Of a stretch of DNA of 64,000 nucleotides, positions 29,774 through 39,998 are shown piece after piece. Below the pieces are notes generated by a model. The model searched no databases, had not been told where the DNA came from, and saw only the letters and a program-made list of their open reading frames with translations. Origin of the DNA: Adenophora triphylla var. japonica (Eukaryota; Streptophyta; Magnoliopsida; Asterales; Campanulaceae); NCBI GenBank assembly GCA_022495995.1, contig JAFEMH010003625.1, forward strand, positions 191,491-255,490, read 5' to 3'. How positions within the stretch are numbered: position 1 is the first letter of the stretch; each line of letters opens with the position of its first letter. Made by a program: the position numbers and the translations under genes.

Positions 29774-31091
29774 GGGGGAGTGGCGGACGGTGTGGACCGT
29801 TGAACTGGAAGGGCTGTCGGACCTTGTGACCTCGATACTGAAAAGGCGGCTCCCGGGTATTCTCAACCACTCTCGGTTCGCTGGAGGGGGTGACGGGCAA
29901 GGTTTAGACACGGGAAGGCCTTTCGGGATAAGAGGGGGAAAGCTCACGTGACATGCGGTTTCCGTTTCTTTTTTTAATTTTTTTTGTTGTTTTAATTTAC
30001 TTAAAACGTGTTTTTTCAGAGTCCTAGGTAGGTTGGAAAAGATTGCTCTTCTTTTTCGCAACTATGCTAGATCCTGGGTCGGCCGGAGACCGTCTTGCGC
30101 GTCTATAAGCCCTCATTTTGCACCCGTATTTCGACATCCCAGTGGTGGACACTGCGAGGGTCCTATAGGGCAAGCGGTTTCCACCGGCCTAAAAGAAAAA
30201 TCGAACCTAAGGACCGAGCCTGTCATGTTCGTTTTAATGTGTTAGCCATGTGAATAGTGAACCGAGCCGGCCATTGAGTCAAGATCGGGTCAAGAGTTCG
30301 GCATGACCTCTCTTTACCTTGCTTGCGCAAGGGATCTGTGACGTTAGGCGTTGGCTGGGTCATATCGTCATGGCTGACGTATTAAAGGCTTGATGACATG
30401 GTGTCATGCGAGCATGGATGTATATCCGGGACGGAACATCGTCTGGGTGTAGCTTCGGAAAATCAAGATCAGGTCAAGATTTTAGCATGACCTTTCATTG
30501 CTTTGCTTGCGCAAGGGATCTTGAGTTCCGAGCTTCGACTCGGAAAATGGCCGGCATGGGATATGTATCCAGGCTTGTATGACACGGACTGGGTAAAAAC
30601 CAACCGAGTCTGGACAGAGTGTGACTCAAGACTCAAACATGCAGGGTTGACGCTTGGCTAGGATGGGATGTTTGGAATGATCCCGTGCGCGTCCAAGAGG
30701 CCTAGGAAGACCAAACGGACTGCAACTGAGACCACTCCGGGTTGAGGGTTGTAGTGTGCAGTGTATCCGAGGCAGCAGTGCGCGTAGCATGCGGTGTAAC
30801 CGAGGCAAGAAATACAGTAGTGTGCGGTGTAACCGAGGCAAAGAATGCGAGTAGTGTGCGGTCTCTAAAATTCTTTTTCCGAGTAAAACAAGTTTTTGAA
30901 GAATTTTAAATGTATGTACACTGATGTATATTGATGCATTTTTTTTGTATTTTTATTTTTTTTTGTAAAATAAAAAATAAAGCACATGCATACACACACA
31001 ATAGTTAAAGAAAGGGGTAAAATGAAAGTTTGACCCTCATCATCTTTTTAAAAATCTTTTGTTTTGTTTCAAAGTTTTTAAAACAAAATAC
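29774..31091 (-). other. Untranslated leader of element C
   Basis: About 1.3 kb lie between gag and PBS without coding signal. On the minus strand are repeated GAGGTCATGC(C/T) units (30299-30313, 30484-30493). A block like that in F (CTATAGG..., AAATACGGGTG..., TATAGACG) lies at about 30100-30170, with a T-rich tract at 29965-30000. The last 200 bp (30870-31080) are AT-rich. Three short GTGTGCGGTGTAACCGAGGC-type repeats stand at 30750-30860. Confidence 0.65.
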
Positions 31092-31110
31092 TCCCCAGCG
31101 GAGTCGCCAA
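31092..31110 (-). other. Primer binding site of element C
   Basis: Minus strand TTGGCGACTCCGCTGGGGA follows one base after the 5' LTR. It differs from the B and F sites by one base (C for T) and is the form common in Tat/Ogre elements. Confidence 0.88.
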
Positions 31111-31111
31111 C

Positions 31112-32652
31112 TGAAACTGCCCGGATCCGGCTCGCGCGCGGATTTGGCCCCGGCATCATCTGGCATTTCGTCGCCGCGTTCGGGAATGTCGCCCGGATCC
31201 GAGAGGCAGCGCGTTCGCGCCCCGACATCTGGCTTATTTCCGTTTTGCGTTTTGTGCGGTGTTGGAGGTGTCTCGTTGTGTTTTGCTTGTAGAGTCGCCA
31301 CGCCGTTTTTTTAAGCCCAAAACATTGAAAAAGGGCATCAGTTTAAAAATAAACTGTTTTTGTTGTGTGATGAGATTTTTGAGTTCGGAGGTCAGATGAC
31401 TCCTCGGAAAGAGAATATTAGAATCTTAGAGCTCACCCGAGTCACCTCGTAAAAACGAGTCTTTCGGATACCCCTAATATTCTTTAACTGTTGTGTGTGT
31501 GTGTATGTGCTTTTAAAAATGCATGTTGTATCGAATATCTACATTGTACACTGCTTTATTGAAATGTATTGAAATAGTAATGGAAGGAAGCTTTACCAAT
31601 GTTGGTTCGTGTCTGTCTTCCGCTGGGGAATAGTGTTTGAGGACGGAATAGTGCTCCGGTATGGACCGGGATTGCTTCGGGATGTGCCGGTTGTCTGTGG
31701 ATAGAGCTTCAGCGTGCCTCGGGATTGTCAAGTGTGCACTCGGGCAGAGTTTCGGCGTGCGTTAGGATCGCAGGGATCATTCGGGTAGAGATTCGGCATG
31801 CGTTGAGATGGCAATGGTCACTCGGGCAGAGGTTCGGCGTGCGTTGGAATCGTCGGTTGGATTCGGGCAGAGTTTCGACGTGCGTTCGAGTTGCCGGTTT
31901 GACTCGAAAAGAGCCGGGACGCCTTGGGAAAGACCAGGCAAGGCCTCGGAGTACCACGAGGGGCCTCAGAGTACCTCGAGAGTGCCTCGGGCACATGAGC
32001 GTCGCGGGAGCGCTCGGAGAGGCTTCGGAACACCACAAGGGAGCTCGGAAGGCCTCGGAAGGATCCGAAAGGGGCCGGGATTGCCCCGAAGGGTCTTAGA
32101 GGGGTGCCTGAAGGCTGGGGGGAGAGGAGAGAAGAGGGAGATGTGTCAAATGAGGGAGGGGGAGCCCTCTATTTATAGTGTAGGAAAATCTACAATAAGG
32201 TCCGTACGGACCTCATAGGTAATCCAAATTTTTGGTTTTCCTCGATTTGAGGGAATATGTGGACTTTAAGAGGATTCTGAAATGATGATGTCTGGTGACA
32301 AGAAGGTCCGTACGGACCAATATGTCATGCAATAAGGTCCGTACGGACCTATCATGCATTTCAGTAATGATGCACTCCGGGATTTGAGGGAATATATTGG
32401 ACTTTAAGGGGATTCAGTAATCATTGAAGCAAAGAGGTCCGTACGGACCATGTTTGCTTTTCCAATTTCTGAGAAATTTCTAAAAAGTCCTTTTGTGTTT
32501 TTATTCCCAGAAAGGTCCCTCCCTTGGTTTGGTGGGGGGGGGGGGGGGGTTTGAGGGTTTTGGGTGACACGGGCCTTCGAGACTGCGACTGTGTGAGTTT
32601 GAGGTATTTCCCGTGTGTTCGAAAGAGGGTGATCCAGATTGGGGTACTTACA
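31112..32652 (-). repeat. 5' LTR of element C
   Basis: This is the partner of 15540-17075. The four palindromes (32199, 32305, 32336, 32436) are all perfect here. The TATA box CACTATAAAT lies at 32171-32180 on the minus strand and the U5 PBS-like copy at 31292-31304. A G homopolymer at 32534-32548 marks a length difference from the other LTR. Confidence 0.95.
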
Positions 32653-32657
32653 AGTAT

Positions 32658-33000
32658 CCACCGAGGTTGGTTCATATCCCAGGCCGTGGCGAGTTTTCTG
32701 CTCTTTCACCTCATTGACTTTGTGAGTTCCTTGCTGATGCTTCCCCAGACCTAGGCCAGGCAAGTAGCTCATCCTTCTCATCATCTTCAAGACTGGAGGG
32801 ATTTTGTCCCGAGTAATCATCAAATCCACGTTGCAAACTTGGGCTTTAGGAGGCTCGACTGTAAAACCTGTTAGCATGAGGCCTTCCTCATCATGTTTGA
32901 TCTCCAGAATAGGTATTCCACCCGTATCAGTGCCTCCAAAGTGACTAGGTCCCCATAAATGGTCGTTATATCCCCATCTGAGATGAACTTTACACACTGA
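32658..33000 (-). pseudogene. Post-protease segment with G-patch-like motif (element A)
   Basis: After excision of C this joins the linker at 15534. Recognisable are GIPILEIKHDEEGLMLTGF, KAQVCNVDLMITRDKIPPVL and SYLPGLGLGKHQQGTHKV, the last being glycine-rich like a G-patch, a short RNA-binding motif reported near the protease of many Ty3 elements. The frame runs on into C LTR sequence, which is not part of it. Confidence 0.65.
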
Positions 33001-33737
33001 TGGAGACTCGAAGAGACCCCCTTGACTTGGTGCAGCCAGGGTCTTCCCAACAGAGCGTTGAAGGTAATTGGGATATCAATGACCTAGAATTCCACGGGTA
33101 TCACTTTCTTGCCAAACCAGAGGTCCAAAGTAGCAACTCCAAGTACGGTGTGAGATGTCTAATCATATGCCTTGACTGTGAGGGAGGAAGGATTCAGATT
33201 TGTAGACTTGATGTCGAGCAGACTCATGATCTTGGCTGGGAGGATATTCATTCCGGACCCATTGTCAATTAAAACTCTAGGGAGACGTCGTTCGTCTAGC
33301 TGGACCGTGATGAAGAGAGGCTCATTATGATCGGCTCCGAACTGAGGGAGATCAAGGTCTGTGAAGGTGATTATGTTCCCGTAGTGGATGTTTCTAATCA
33401 ATTGCACTACGTCATCGGGGGTAGCATCAATAGGGACCAGTGTGCGGGCCAGACTTTCTTCCAATTTTAGCTTGTGGGGGTAAGATGAGGTGAGTAGGGA
33501 CCATAGTGAGATGTTGGCCTGAGTCTGTTTCAACTGAGTGAGCACGGGATCCTCCTTCTCGGGGTTAGGAGTTTCAGCTGTCTTGGCATAGGGGTTACGG
33601 TTCTCCCCAGGTGCTTGATCTGCTGCCTTCTTATCTGCCTTGGGGTTCCCCTGGTAGATCTGCCTGGATCTGGTCAACAAGTTAACTTCCTTATTTGTTG
33701 CTTCTTTACTGGATTTCTTCAATGCTGCCAAGGTCAA
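33001..33737 (-). pseudogene. Protease of element A
   Basis: The open stretch 33737-33159 has PVLTQLKQTQANIS, a Tat-typical VPIDATPDDVVQLI block, and the active site RVLIDNGSGMNILP with DNGS. The stop after VKAYD at 33159 interrupts the protease. Beyond it 33158-33001 encodes FNALLGRPWLHQVKG in the same region, the conserved block downstream of the protease. The gene is therefore nearly complete but has a premature stop. Confidence 0.8.
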
Positions 33738-34598
33738 TGGAGGAGCTTGCTTGGCTACTGGCCACTGGTTCTGACGGAGCTTAGCAATAGTGAGAGGTTG
33801 AGCCTGGGGATTTTAAGCTTTACTGGTTTCTGTTTAGGCAGCCTTCCGGATTGCTTCCCAAGTCACGGGCTTCTGAACCTGGGATTGCGTCACCGCTCCT
33901 TGGATGGCCCACAGAACTAGGGCATCTTCCGATTCGTCCCCATAATCATAGCTTGCCTTGCCCATAGCTATCATACAGCAAGAGCTGCTACTCTCAGGGC
34001 TGGGTGGTTTTTCCTTTTCATCTCCGGTATAGTGCAGCCAATCTGGCTCCTTTTTGTAATACTTGGCACTATAAATGATTATGGCACTCTATGTGGGAGG
34101 TGCATCAGGTATCATGCCATTGTCCAAGACCTCTCTCAGAGCTAAAATGCATTTGGGGAAAGTGATCTCTTCTTGGGTAATTCTGACAAGGATTGTCACT
34201 TTGCCTCGGGGCGGATTTGATCTGACCATGGTTACTTTCTCATTGGGGAGAATAGGAGTCAGTCTCCCCTTTTCTAACAGATTTTCAACTATCTGCTTGG
34301 ATCGGACGTTCGAGAATCCCTTCCCCATAGCATGGTAAGCAGTGTTGAATTCTATGACGTCTACATATTTAGCCCCAGAAAAATTCATGGCCTTCATGTC
34401 TTCGGTTTCGTGGTCATCCGCCGAAGTTTCTTCAATCTTCTGACAACCACCCATTGTGTCCGGCACCCGAGATGTCATTTCTGGCATGATTATTCCAGAC
34501 TGATTCTGGATCTTGGGCCTCAGTTGACTCCTCGCTCTAGTCGACATCATCGTCATCACTATCATCGGAATCGTCATCCCATACTGTTTGAACTTCGG
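33738..34598 (-). pseudogene. Gag-protease linker of element A
   Basis: The stretch 34577-34089 encodes an acidic segment and the block HETEDMKAMNFSGAKYVDV, FNTAYHAMGKGFSN, VENLLEKGRLTPILPNEKV and GKVTILVRITQEEITFPKCI, all repeated with damage in element D (61200-61590). I know no named domain for it. It lies between gag and protease in both elements and ends in a stop at 34089. Confidence 0.6.
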
Positions 34599-36262
34599 CT
34601 AGGAGAGAACGCCGATCAAATCTGTTAGGGGAAGATGGGTGCGTGCAACCGCAGAAGTTGTCATAGGCTCCCAATGCCGGGAAGCGGCACGTGACTCGGC
34701 TTTTCCTCCCAGGAACTGCGGGGGAAAAGTGAGAGGGGGTGGCATGTATTTGACTCCAGTTAGGATATGGAAACAATCCTCCTCTTCTGAATTTTCGTCT
34801 TCACTGTCCTCGGGATCGTACTCGGCTTCTCTCGAAACCAACTTGCAGAAGTGTATTAACTCCAGGTGCTCTTCGGCCTCTTTGCTGATAAGCCCCAGCA
34901 CAGGCGCCTTCCTAAAGCTTTCTTGTTCAATCCTCCTTGAGTGCTCTAGCCACCTCGTGTAAATGATTTTATCATGATTTGATCTGAACAGCCCCAGTTT
35001 TTCGGTGACAGCTATCCCTTCCTCCGAGAAGTAGCGAGCTTCATATTCTTGCAAGAAACTTCTAACATGGGACCAATGAGGATTGGTTTGTTCATCATCC
35101 TCAAGGCTGAGAGATAATCCGAATTCAGGATCCTCGACAAGGTTAGTCATGGGTATTTGGAGATCAGTTTCCACATCTTCCTGGGCATGTGAAGGTTCTC
35201 CGATTTCGATCATGTTTACCTGGTTATGGTTTCTTGGAAAGGGATTTTTGACTGTATTAGGCCCCTCGGGGCCTTCCAACTTTCCTTGCTCTATCAAACC
35301 TTGGATTGCCTTTTTCAGAGTATAGCAATTATCTGTCAGATGTCCGTGGGATTGATGAAAAGCGCAATACTTAGAGGCATCCACGGGGACATTCGGATTC
35401 CTGGGTTGGAAGTTCTCCAAAGGCCGCAGTAAACCTTCTTTCACCAATCCTCTAAAGATGTCATTCAGAGGCATTCCGAAGCTTTCGAGGTTTATGGACC
35501 GGGGTTTGGACCCAACTGGTTTCCTGGGGACAAAGGAAGTGGCATTATTACATTCCTGCCCCATGTAATTGATCACCTCTTTACCCTTAGCAGGAGCAGA
35601 AGCAGTGTTGGAGGGAGGAGCCCTGTATCTGTAGGCAGGTGCAGCAGCCTGCTGTTGATTATAAGACTTTTCAAACTTAGCCGCGGAGTTAACCATAGCA
35701 TGTAAGTCCGGGTAGGGGAAGTTGCTGAGGGATGTCTTCAAATGCGATTTCAGGCATGACTGGAAGATATCCAACTGTTCCTCTTCAGAAGGAGGAATGG
35801 CCATCTCACTAAGTTTCAAATTCCACCGCTTGTAAAAATCTCCGACATTCTCGTCAGGACGTTGCATGGTTGTCTGTAGATCAACTCTATTTGTTTCCCA
35901 TTCCAAATTAGCTTTGTACTTCTCGGTGAAAGCACTAGTAATCTGGTCCCATGTGGCCCTGGCCTCGGGTTTTAAGCGAAAGAACCATTTTAAAGCACTG
36001 GATTTCAAAGAGAGGCTGAAATAGTCGGCCAGCTGCTGATTTGTGCACCCTTTGGCCTTCATTGCCAAGGTATATGTGTCCAGATGAGTTTTTGGGCACG
36101 CAGTCCCATCAAAAAGGTCTAGATTAGGCATCACGAACTTGTGAGGTAGGGGAACAATGGAATCCGGGTCCGTAGGCCGGAAGGCAGCTTTCTTAGCAGT
36201 CAATTCGACAATCTGTGCTTTCATTTCCTTGTGTTGTTCCATGAACCAGGCCAGGTGAGGGT
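34599..36262 (-). CDS. gag main domain (element A)
   Basis: A 547-codon open stretch encodes the retrotransposon gag domain: FVMPNLDLFDGTACPKTH, TYTLAMKAKGCTNQQLADYF, ALKWFFRLKPEARATWDQI and VGDFYKRWNLKLSEMA. A zinc-knuckle-like YCAFHQSHGHLTDNCYTLKK and LIEQGKLEGPEGPNTVKNPF follow, then acidic sequence. It is nearly identical to the gag of element D. A single in-frame TAG (about 36261-36263) separates it from the proline-rich N-terminal part at 36264-36656, so the M chosen as start is internal. Confidence 0.88.
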
Positions 36263-36263
36263 C

Positions 36264-36690
36264 CTATGGTGGAGCCATGGCGTTCAGACCGATGACTGAA
36301 CTGGAGAGTGGAGTTACCACTGGAGGCAGACTGGTGGATGGAATGGCCGGTCCGGGGACGTAGGTAAAAACCTGTCCTTGCCCCGAATTACCCTGGGGAG
36401 TGTGAGTAGGAGCCTGGGCAAAGGGATAGAACCCCGCAGTTTGCTGTTGACTTCCAATCGGTAAAGAGGGTAGAGGCAAGCCTGAGGTAGCTGGATAGCT
36501 TGGGTTTCCAGGGTTAGACTCATAAGTAGGCCTAAATGCGGGCTGATGTCCTTGGTTATTGAACTGCATGCCTGGCTGTGGCGAGGGTGTATAACCAAGA
36601 GGGTACTGCGGTCCTGGTGATTCTGATGAAACTGGATTAGGGGCTTGGTGGCCCATTGATCCCTGAGTGAGAAATGGGTTTGTGGAAGCT
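36264..36690 (-). pseudogene. Proline-rich gag N-terminal part (element A), cut at junction
   Basis: The minus-strand stretch contains PGPQYPLGYTPSPQPGMQ, YPATSGLPLPSLPIGSQQ and VFTYVPGPAIPSTSLPP, low in order and proline-rich, matched by the degraded end of D (63290-63690). Similarity to D stops at about 36692, where element E begins. The true gag start and everything upstream is missing. Confidence 0.7.
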
Positions 36691-36691
36691 T
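36686..36691. other. Junction of element A gag with element E RT at AAGCTT
   Basis: A-type gag (similar to D up to GCTTCC) and E-type RT (ending RANDMKL) meet within AAGCTTCC. There is no LTR and no visible duplication. It is either a microhomology-mediated deletion joining two elements or a HindIII-type joining artefact. Confidence 0.65.
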
Positions 36692-37245
36692 CATGTCGTT
36701 TGCTCGTAAATTGGCAAACGTTTCCTTTAGATCGACCACGTGATGTCCGGCCTTTATTTTGATGACCATGTCATTGACGTAGGCCTCCATGTTTCGGCCA
36801 ATTTGTGAGGCAAAGACCTTATTCACCATCCTCTGGTAGGTTTCTCTTGCATTTTTCAACACGAACGACATCATGTTGTAGCAGTAAATACCCCCAGCAG
36901 CTTGAAAAGATGTCTTCACTATATCATCCTCGTGCATCTTGATCTGATGATTACCTGAATAGGCATCGAGGAAGCTTAATGTGGTGTGCCCAGCTATAGA
37001 GTCTACGAGCTTGTCAATTCGAGGCAGAGGGTAGCTATCCCTGGGGCATGCTAATTTAGGTTGGTAAAGTCGACACACATCCTCCACTTGCCATTAGATT
37101 TCTTTACCATGACCACATTAGCTAGCCAGGTGGTGTGAGCAGCTTCCTTGATGATACCTGCACTCAAAAGTTTTTGTACCTCAAGTTTGATCGCCTCCTC
37201 CTTATCACGAGCAAAGCTTCTCAGTTTCTGTGCTTTATACTTCAT
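36691..37245 (-). pseudogene. RT fragment of element E
   Basis: Two overlapping frames give KWRMCVDFTNLN, then PRDSYPLPRIDKLVDSIAGH, FLDAYSGNHQIKMHEDD, LKNARETYQRMVN and AYVNDMVIKIKAGHHVVDL. The catalytic YVDD reads YVND and MPFGLKNA reads MSFVLKNA, so the enzyme would be dead. A frameshift lies near 37060-37087. RNase H and integrase are absent because the element is truncated at 36691. Confidence 0.88.
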
Positions 37246-37354
37246 GGTCGGTTGACTTCCAACCTATGAACAGAGACCTCTTCCTTGATTCCCTTCATAT
37301 CCTCTACTCGCCAAGCAAAGACATCATTGCTCTCCCTTAGTAGCTCGACGATCT

Positions 37355-38413
37355 CTACTCTTTCTTCAGCTGACATCTGCTTACCAATCTGAATTTTTTT
37401 TTTTCGGGATAGGAAGGATTTGTTATTACTGCTTCTAGCTCGTCCACAACTTCTAGCTCCGGACCATCTCTAAATTGTAGGGTCTCAATAATGATCTCTC
37501 GAACCCTCTGTCTTTCTTCGGCCCCCAATTGTGGAGCTTCTTCAATGATCATGCCATCTAGCTCAACTGCGATCTCACTGGTGGTGGCCCCCGAGTTATT
37601 TTCAATCTGTAGGCATAGCTCGCCTATGAAGACTTGGTCGACCATAACTGCATCTGAATCGACCATAGTGGTTTGGGAGGGACATGTCAGCTCAGTCATG
37701 ACCTCGTCATGTGAGTGATAGGTCGCCTCTTCCACGCAGGTGATCGTAGATAGTCGGGAAGTTGTGGTGACAGATTTTGACATCTTCAAGTATCCCTCAG
37801 CAGTTTCAATCTCTAGCTCCCTCTTCTTTCTCATTCGAAGGACATGATCAAGGTATGCTCGAGCTGTACTTTGCACACAGCCGATTCCAGCTAGCATAGG
37901 AAACTTAACTCGTTGATGGGGGATTGAGGCCACCATTCCAAGTGCGACCTGGCTAGGGATACCCAAAATAGCAGCATAATCACTATTTACATCAATAACA
38001 ATAAATGTTACCTTGGAGACTACCCTATAAGGATGTTGGCCTATGTCGACGTCCAACTTGATCTGTCCCTTGGCATCGACCCTATGGTTGGTGAAGCCTT
38101 CCAATCGACCGTCATAACGTGAAAGCTGCTCCTTGGATAGCCCCATCTCCTTGAACGTCTTGTAAAACAGAATATCTTTGCAGGCCCCAGTATCTACCAA
38201 GAGTCTACTCATCGTACACCCATCAATCAATCCTGGGATAACGAGAACTTGCTCTCTGGCGGCCACATTAGTCGCTAGTTCGTCCGGATAGAAGTTGATA
38301 ATATCGTCCCTAATGTAGCTTCTAGGCAGCACGTGAGGGGCCTTGTTGAGCTGGAATATCTTGTGTTTCAGGGCGGTGTTGCTAGCTTGCTCAGTAATAA
38401 CTCCCAGATTCAA
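37355..38413 (-). pseudogene. Protease region of element E
   Basis: A 352-codon open stretch contains the aspartic protease RLLVDTGACKDILFYKTF and the following YAAILGIPSQVALGMVAS (usual form YNAILGRP.L). The rest is acidic linker toward RT (TTSEIAVELDGMII, EAVITNPSYPEKKKFRL). The frame ends before RT, and 37246-37354 bridges to it in another frame (ELLRESNDVFAW-like sequence on the minus strand). Confidence 0.8.
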
Positions 38414-39346
38414 TCTAGGCTATCGCGGCTCTTGCGGTCCACCAGCAGCTCGCTCACCACATCCAGGCTGAGCTCTTTTCACATACATGTCGAGCCTCCC
38501 CTGGTCGACCCACTTTTGAATGATGCGTTTCAGGCTCATACAATCCTCCGTAGTGTGGCTCGTATCTCTGTGAAAGTTGCACTACTTGCTGTTATCCCTT
38601 CTGAACTTATTTCCGGGGTTCATAGGGGTAGGTGGGCCTAGCTTGACGGTATTCAGGATTTCAGTACAACTTACTGTCAAGGGGGTGAAAGCTTCGGGCA
38701 CTCTCTCAGTCGCCCTGGTTCTGTTCTTTCCATTCTTGTTATTCCCCCCATTCTTGGCTGGGTCCTTCTTGTTAGTATCCGCGACCTCATACTTGGGACC
38801 TTTTCCATTCTTCTTTTCCTTTCTTTCTTCAGCCAGTGCCACGTTGTAGGCCTTTTCGAACAATTCTTGTCGAGTTTTCACGCTCCGGACTGTCAGCTCA
38901 TAATCCAAGTCTGCAGAGGCTATCCCATTTCTGAAACAATTTATTACTTCCCTGTCCATCAGGTCCTCTTCAATCTGGTCGACCATCTCCTTGAACTTGG
39001 TGTAATAGCTCATCGAGCTTTCGTTTTTCCCCTGCACCAAATTATTCAAGTCGGTAACCGTCAGCTTTCGAGCTCCAGCTGTTGAGAAGCGATCTAAAAA
39101 CTTCTTTCTCATGTAATGCCACGTTGTAATGTAGCCTGGTGCTAAGCCGTTAAACCAAGTCAGGGTTGCCCCTATGAGGGTGCTAGTCAGTTCCTTGCAC
39201 ATCATATCATCATCGTTGGAGACAAAACACATAGTAGCTTCCAAATGCTGTATATGACTCTGGGCATTGATCGTACCCGAATATTTTTCTAGCGTGGATA
39301 ACCTGAAACCGTGGGGAGGTCGACGGTCGAGCAACTCCTTGGACAA
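38414..39346 (-). pseudogene. gag main domain of element E
   Basis: The stretch 39346-38582 encodes KYSGTINAQSHIQHLEATM, LIGATLTWFNGLAPGYITTW and FLDRFSTAGARKLTVTDL with a lysine-rich end (ERKEKKNGKG). This is the retrotransposon gag domain found in many Ty3 gag proteins. The 38414-38581 part continues out of frame. Confidence 0.8.
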
Positions 39347-39998
39347 GGTTCGAAGAGTAAAGTCATTTCGTTCGCCCTTTCCAGCATCCTCTTTCTTGTC
39401 GACCTCCCATTATTCGAACTTTTTCTTCCATTGTAACCATTCCCTATCATCAGGCTTGTCATCCCTTGCCTGGGAGTCGTTCCTTGAGGTGAGGCTCCCT
39501 CCTTGAGTTGGCCCTATGCCTGTCACTCCTAAGGGGAGTTACCTCTCTACCCCTTTGATCCCTGTGAGAGGGCGATCTTACTGAATTAACCGACGACCTG
39601 CGCCTTTCCTCTTTGACTGGTGACCTGCGCCTTTCCTCTCTGACTGGTGACCTACGCCCATTCCTGTCTCTATGAGACTGCGACCTCTCAGTTCTGGCGG
39701 GCAACCTACGCACGTCTCGACTGGCCTCCAGGTGTCGCCTCAGATCCGACTCGGCCTCCTGTTCTCTATTTCTGTTGAGGATGGCCCTCAGGTCGTCACT
39801 TGGGACGTGAATCTGGGACCGAACACGCTGCACTATCCTCTGATCGCCATTTTGCCTGGCACTCCCGTTCTGCCTAGCACTTCCTTCGGGCTGCCTATGA
39901 GAAACCTGGGAGGGGGCTGCCCTTTCTGACCTTCTGTCGTTTTGCTCAGGCTCCTCCTCCATCGCTATCAGTTCTGCCAACAGTCTAGCCTGCTCCAG
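39347..39998 (-). pseudogene. Arg/Ser-rich gag N-terminal part of element E
   Basis: The open stretch 39980-39459 is rich in R, S and E with short internal repeats (RRSPVREERRRSPVKEERRR), likely disordered and nucleic-acid binding. A break near 39430 separates it from the main gag domain. The 5' side is cut by the insertion of copia element G at 39999. Confidence 0.65.

Larger units (their letters stand above)
15540..32652 (-). mobile_element. Element C: complete Tat-type element with antisense PMD and DUF7745-like genes, RT deleted (17.1 kb)
   Basis: LTRs at 15540-17075 and 31112-32652 are flanked by the perfect duplication AGTAT (15535-15539, 32653-32657). The element is inserted in the protease-RT linker of element A. 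The PBS at 31092-31110 gives minus orientation. The interior holds leader, gag, protease, linker, an integrase remnant, and on the other strand two genes, followed by a tandem-repeat 3' UTR. RT and both RNase H domains are absent through one internal deletion, so C cannot be autonomous. I count about ten differences in the last 450 bp of the two LTRs, mostly C/T or G/A. Confidence 0.95.
1..36690 (-). mobile_element. Element A: Tat-type Ty3/gypsy retrotransposon, truncated, host of B and C
   Basis: The minus-strand pol and gag pieces at 1133-3641, 13771-15534 and 32658-36656 join into one element once the two complete insertions B (3642-13765) and C (15540-32652) and their 5-bp duplications are removed. 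Reading on the minus strand the order is gag, protease with G-patch-like segment, RT, RNase H, second RNase H, integrase, then an antisense gene on the plus strand. Two RNase H domains, the DNGS protease motif and an antisense extra gene are features of the Tat lineage. The 3' LTR lies left of the window. The 5' LTR, leader and extreme gag N-terminus are missing, because at about 36690 the sequence changes to element E. Element D at the right of the window is the closest relative, and its gag is nearly identical over long stretches. Confidence 0.88.
36691..39998 (-). mobile_element. Element E: Ty3/gypsy fragment of a different family
   Basis: Minus-strand gag, protease and RT segments lie in order, with no LTR in view. 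The RT is cut at the junction with A. The upstream (right) side is interrupted by copia element G at 39999. The protease has DTGA and the gag type differs from A, C and D, so this is a separate family. Whether it belongs to Tat cannot be decided. Confidence 0.85.

Noticed and set aside
15540..32652. Reading C as two solo LTRs around host PMD genes
   Set aside because: The matching AGTAT duplication, PBS, leader, gag and integrase between the LTRs show one element, and D repeats the same gene order.
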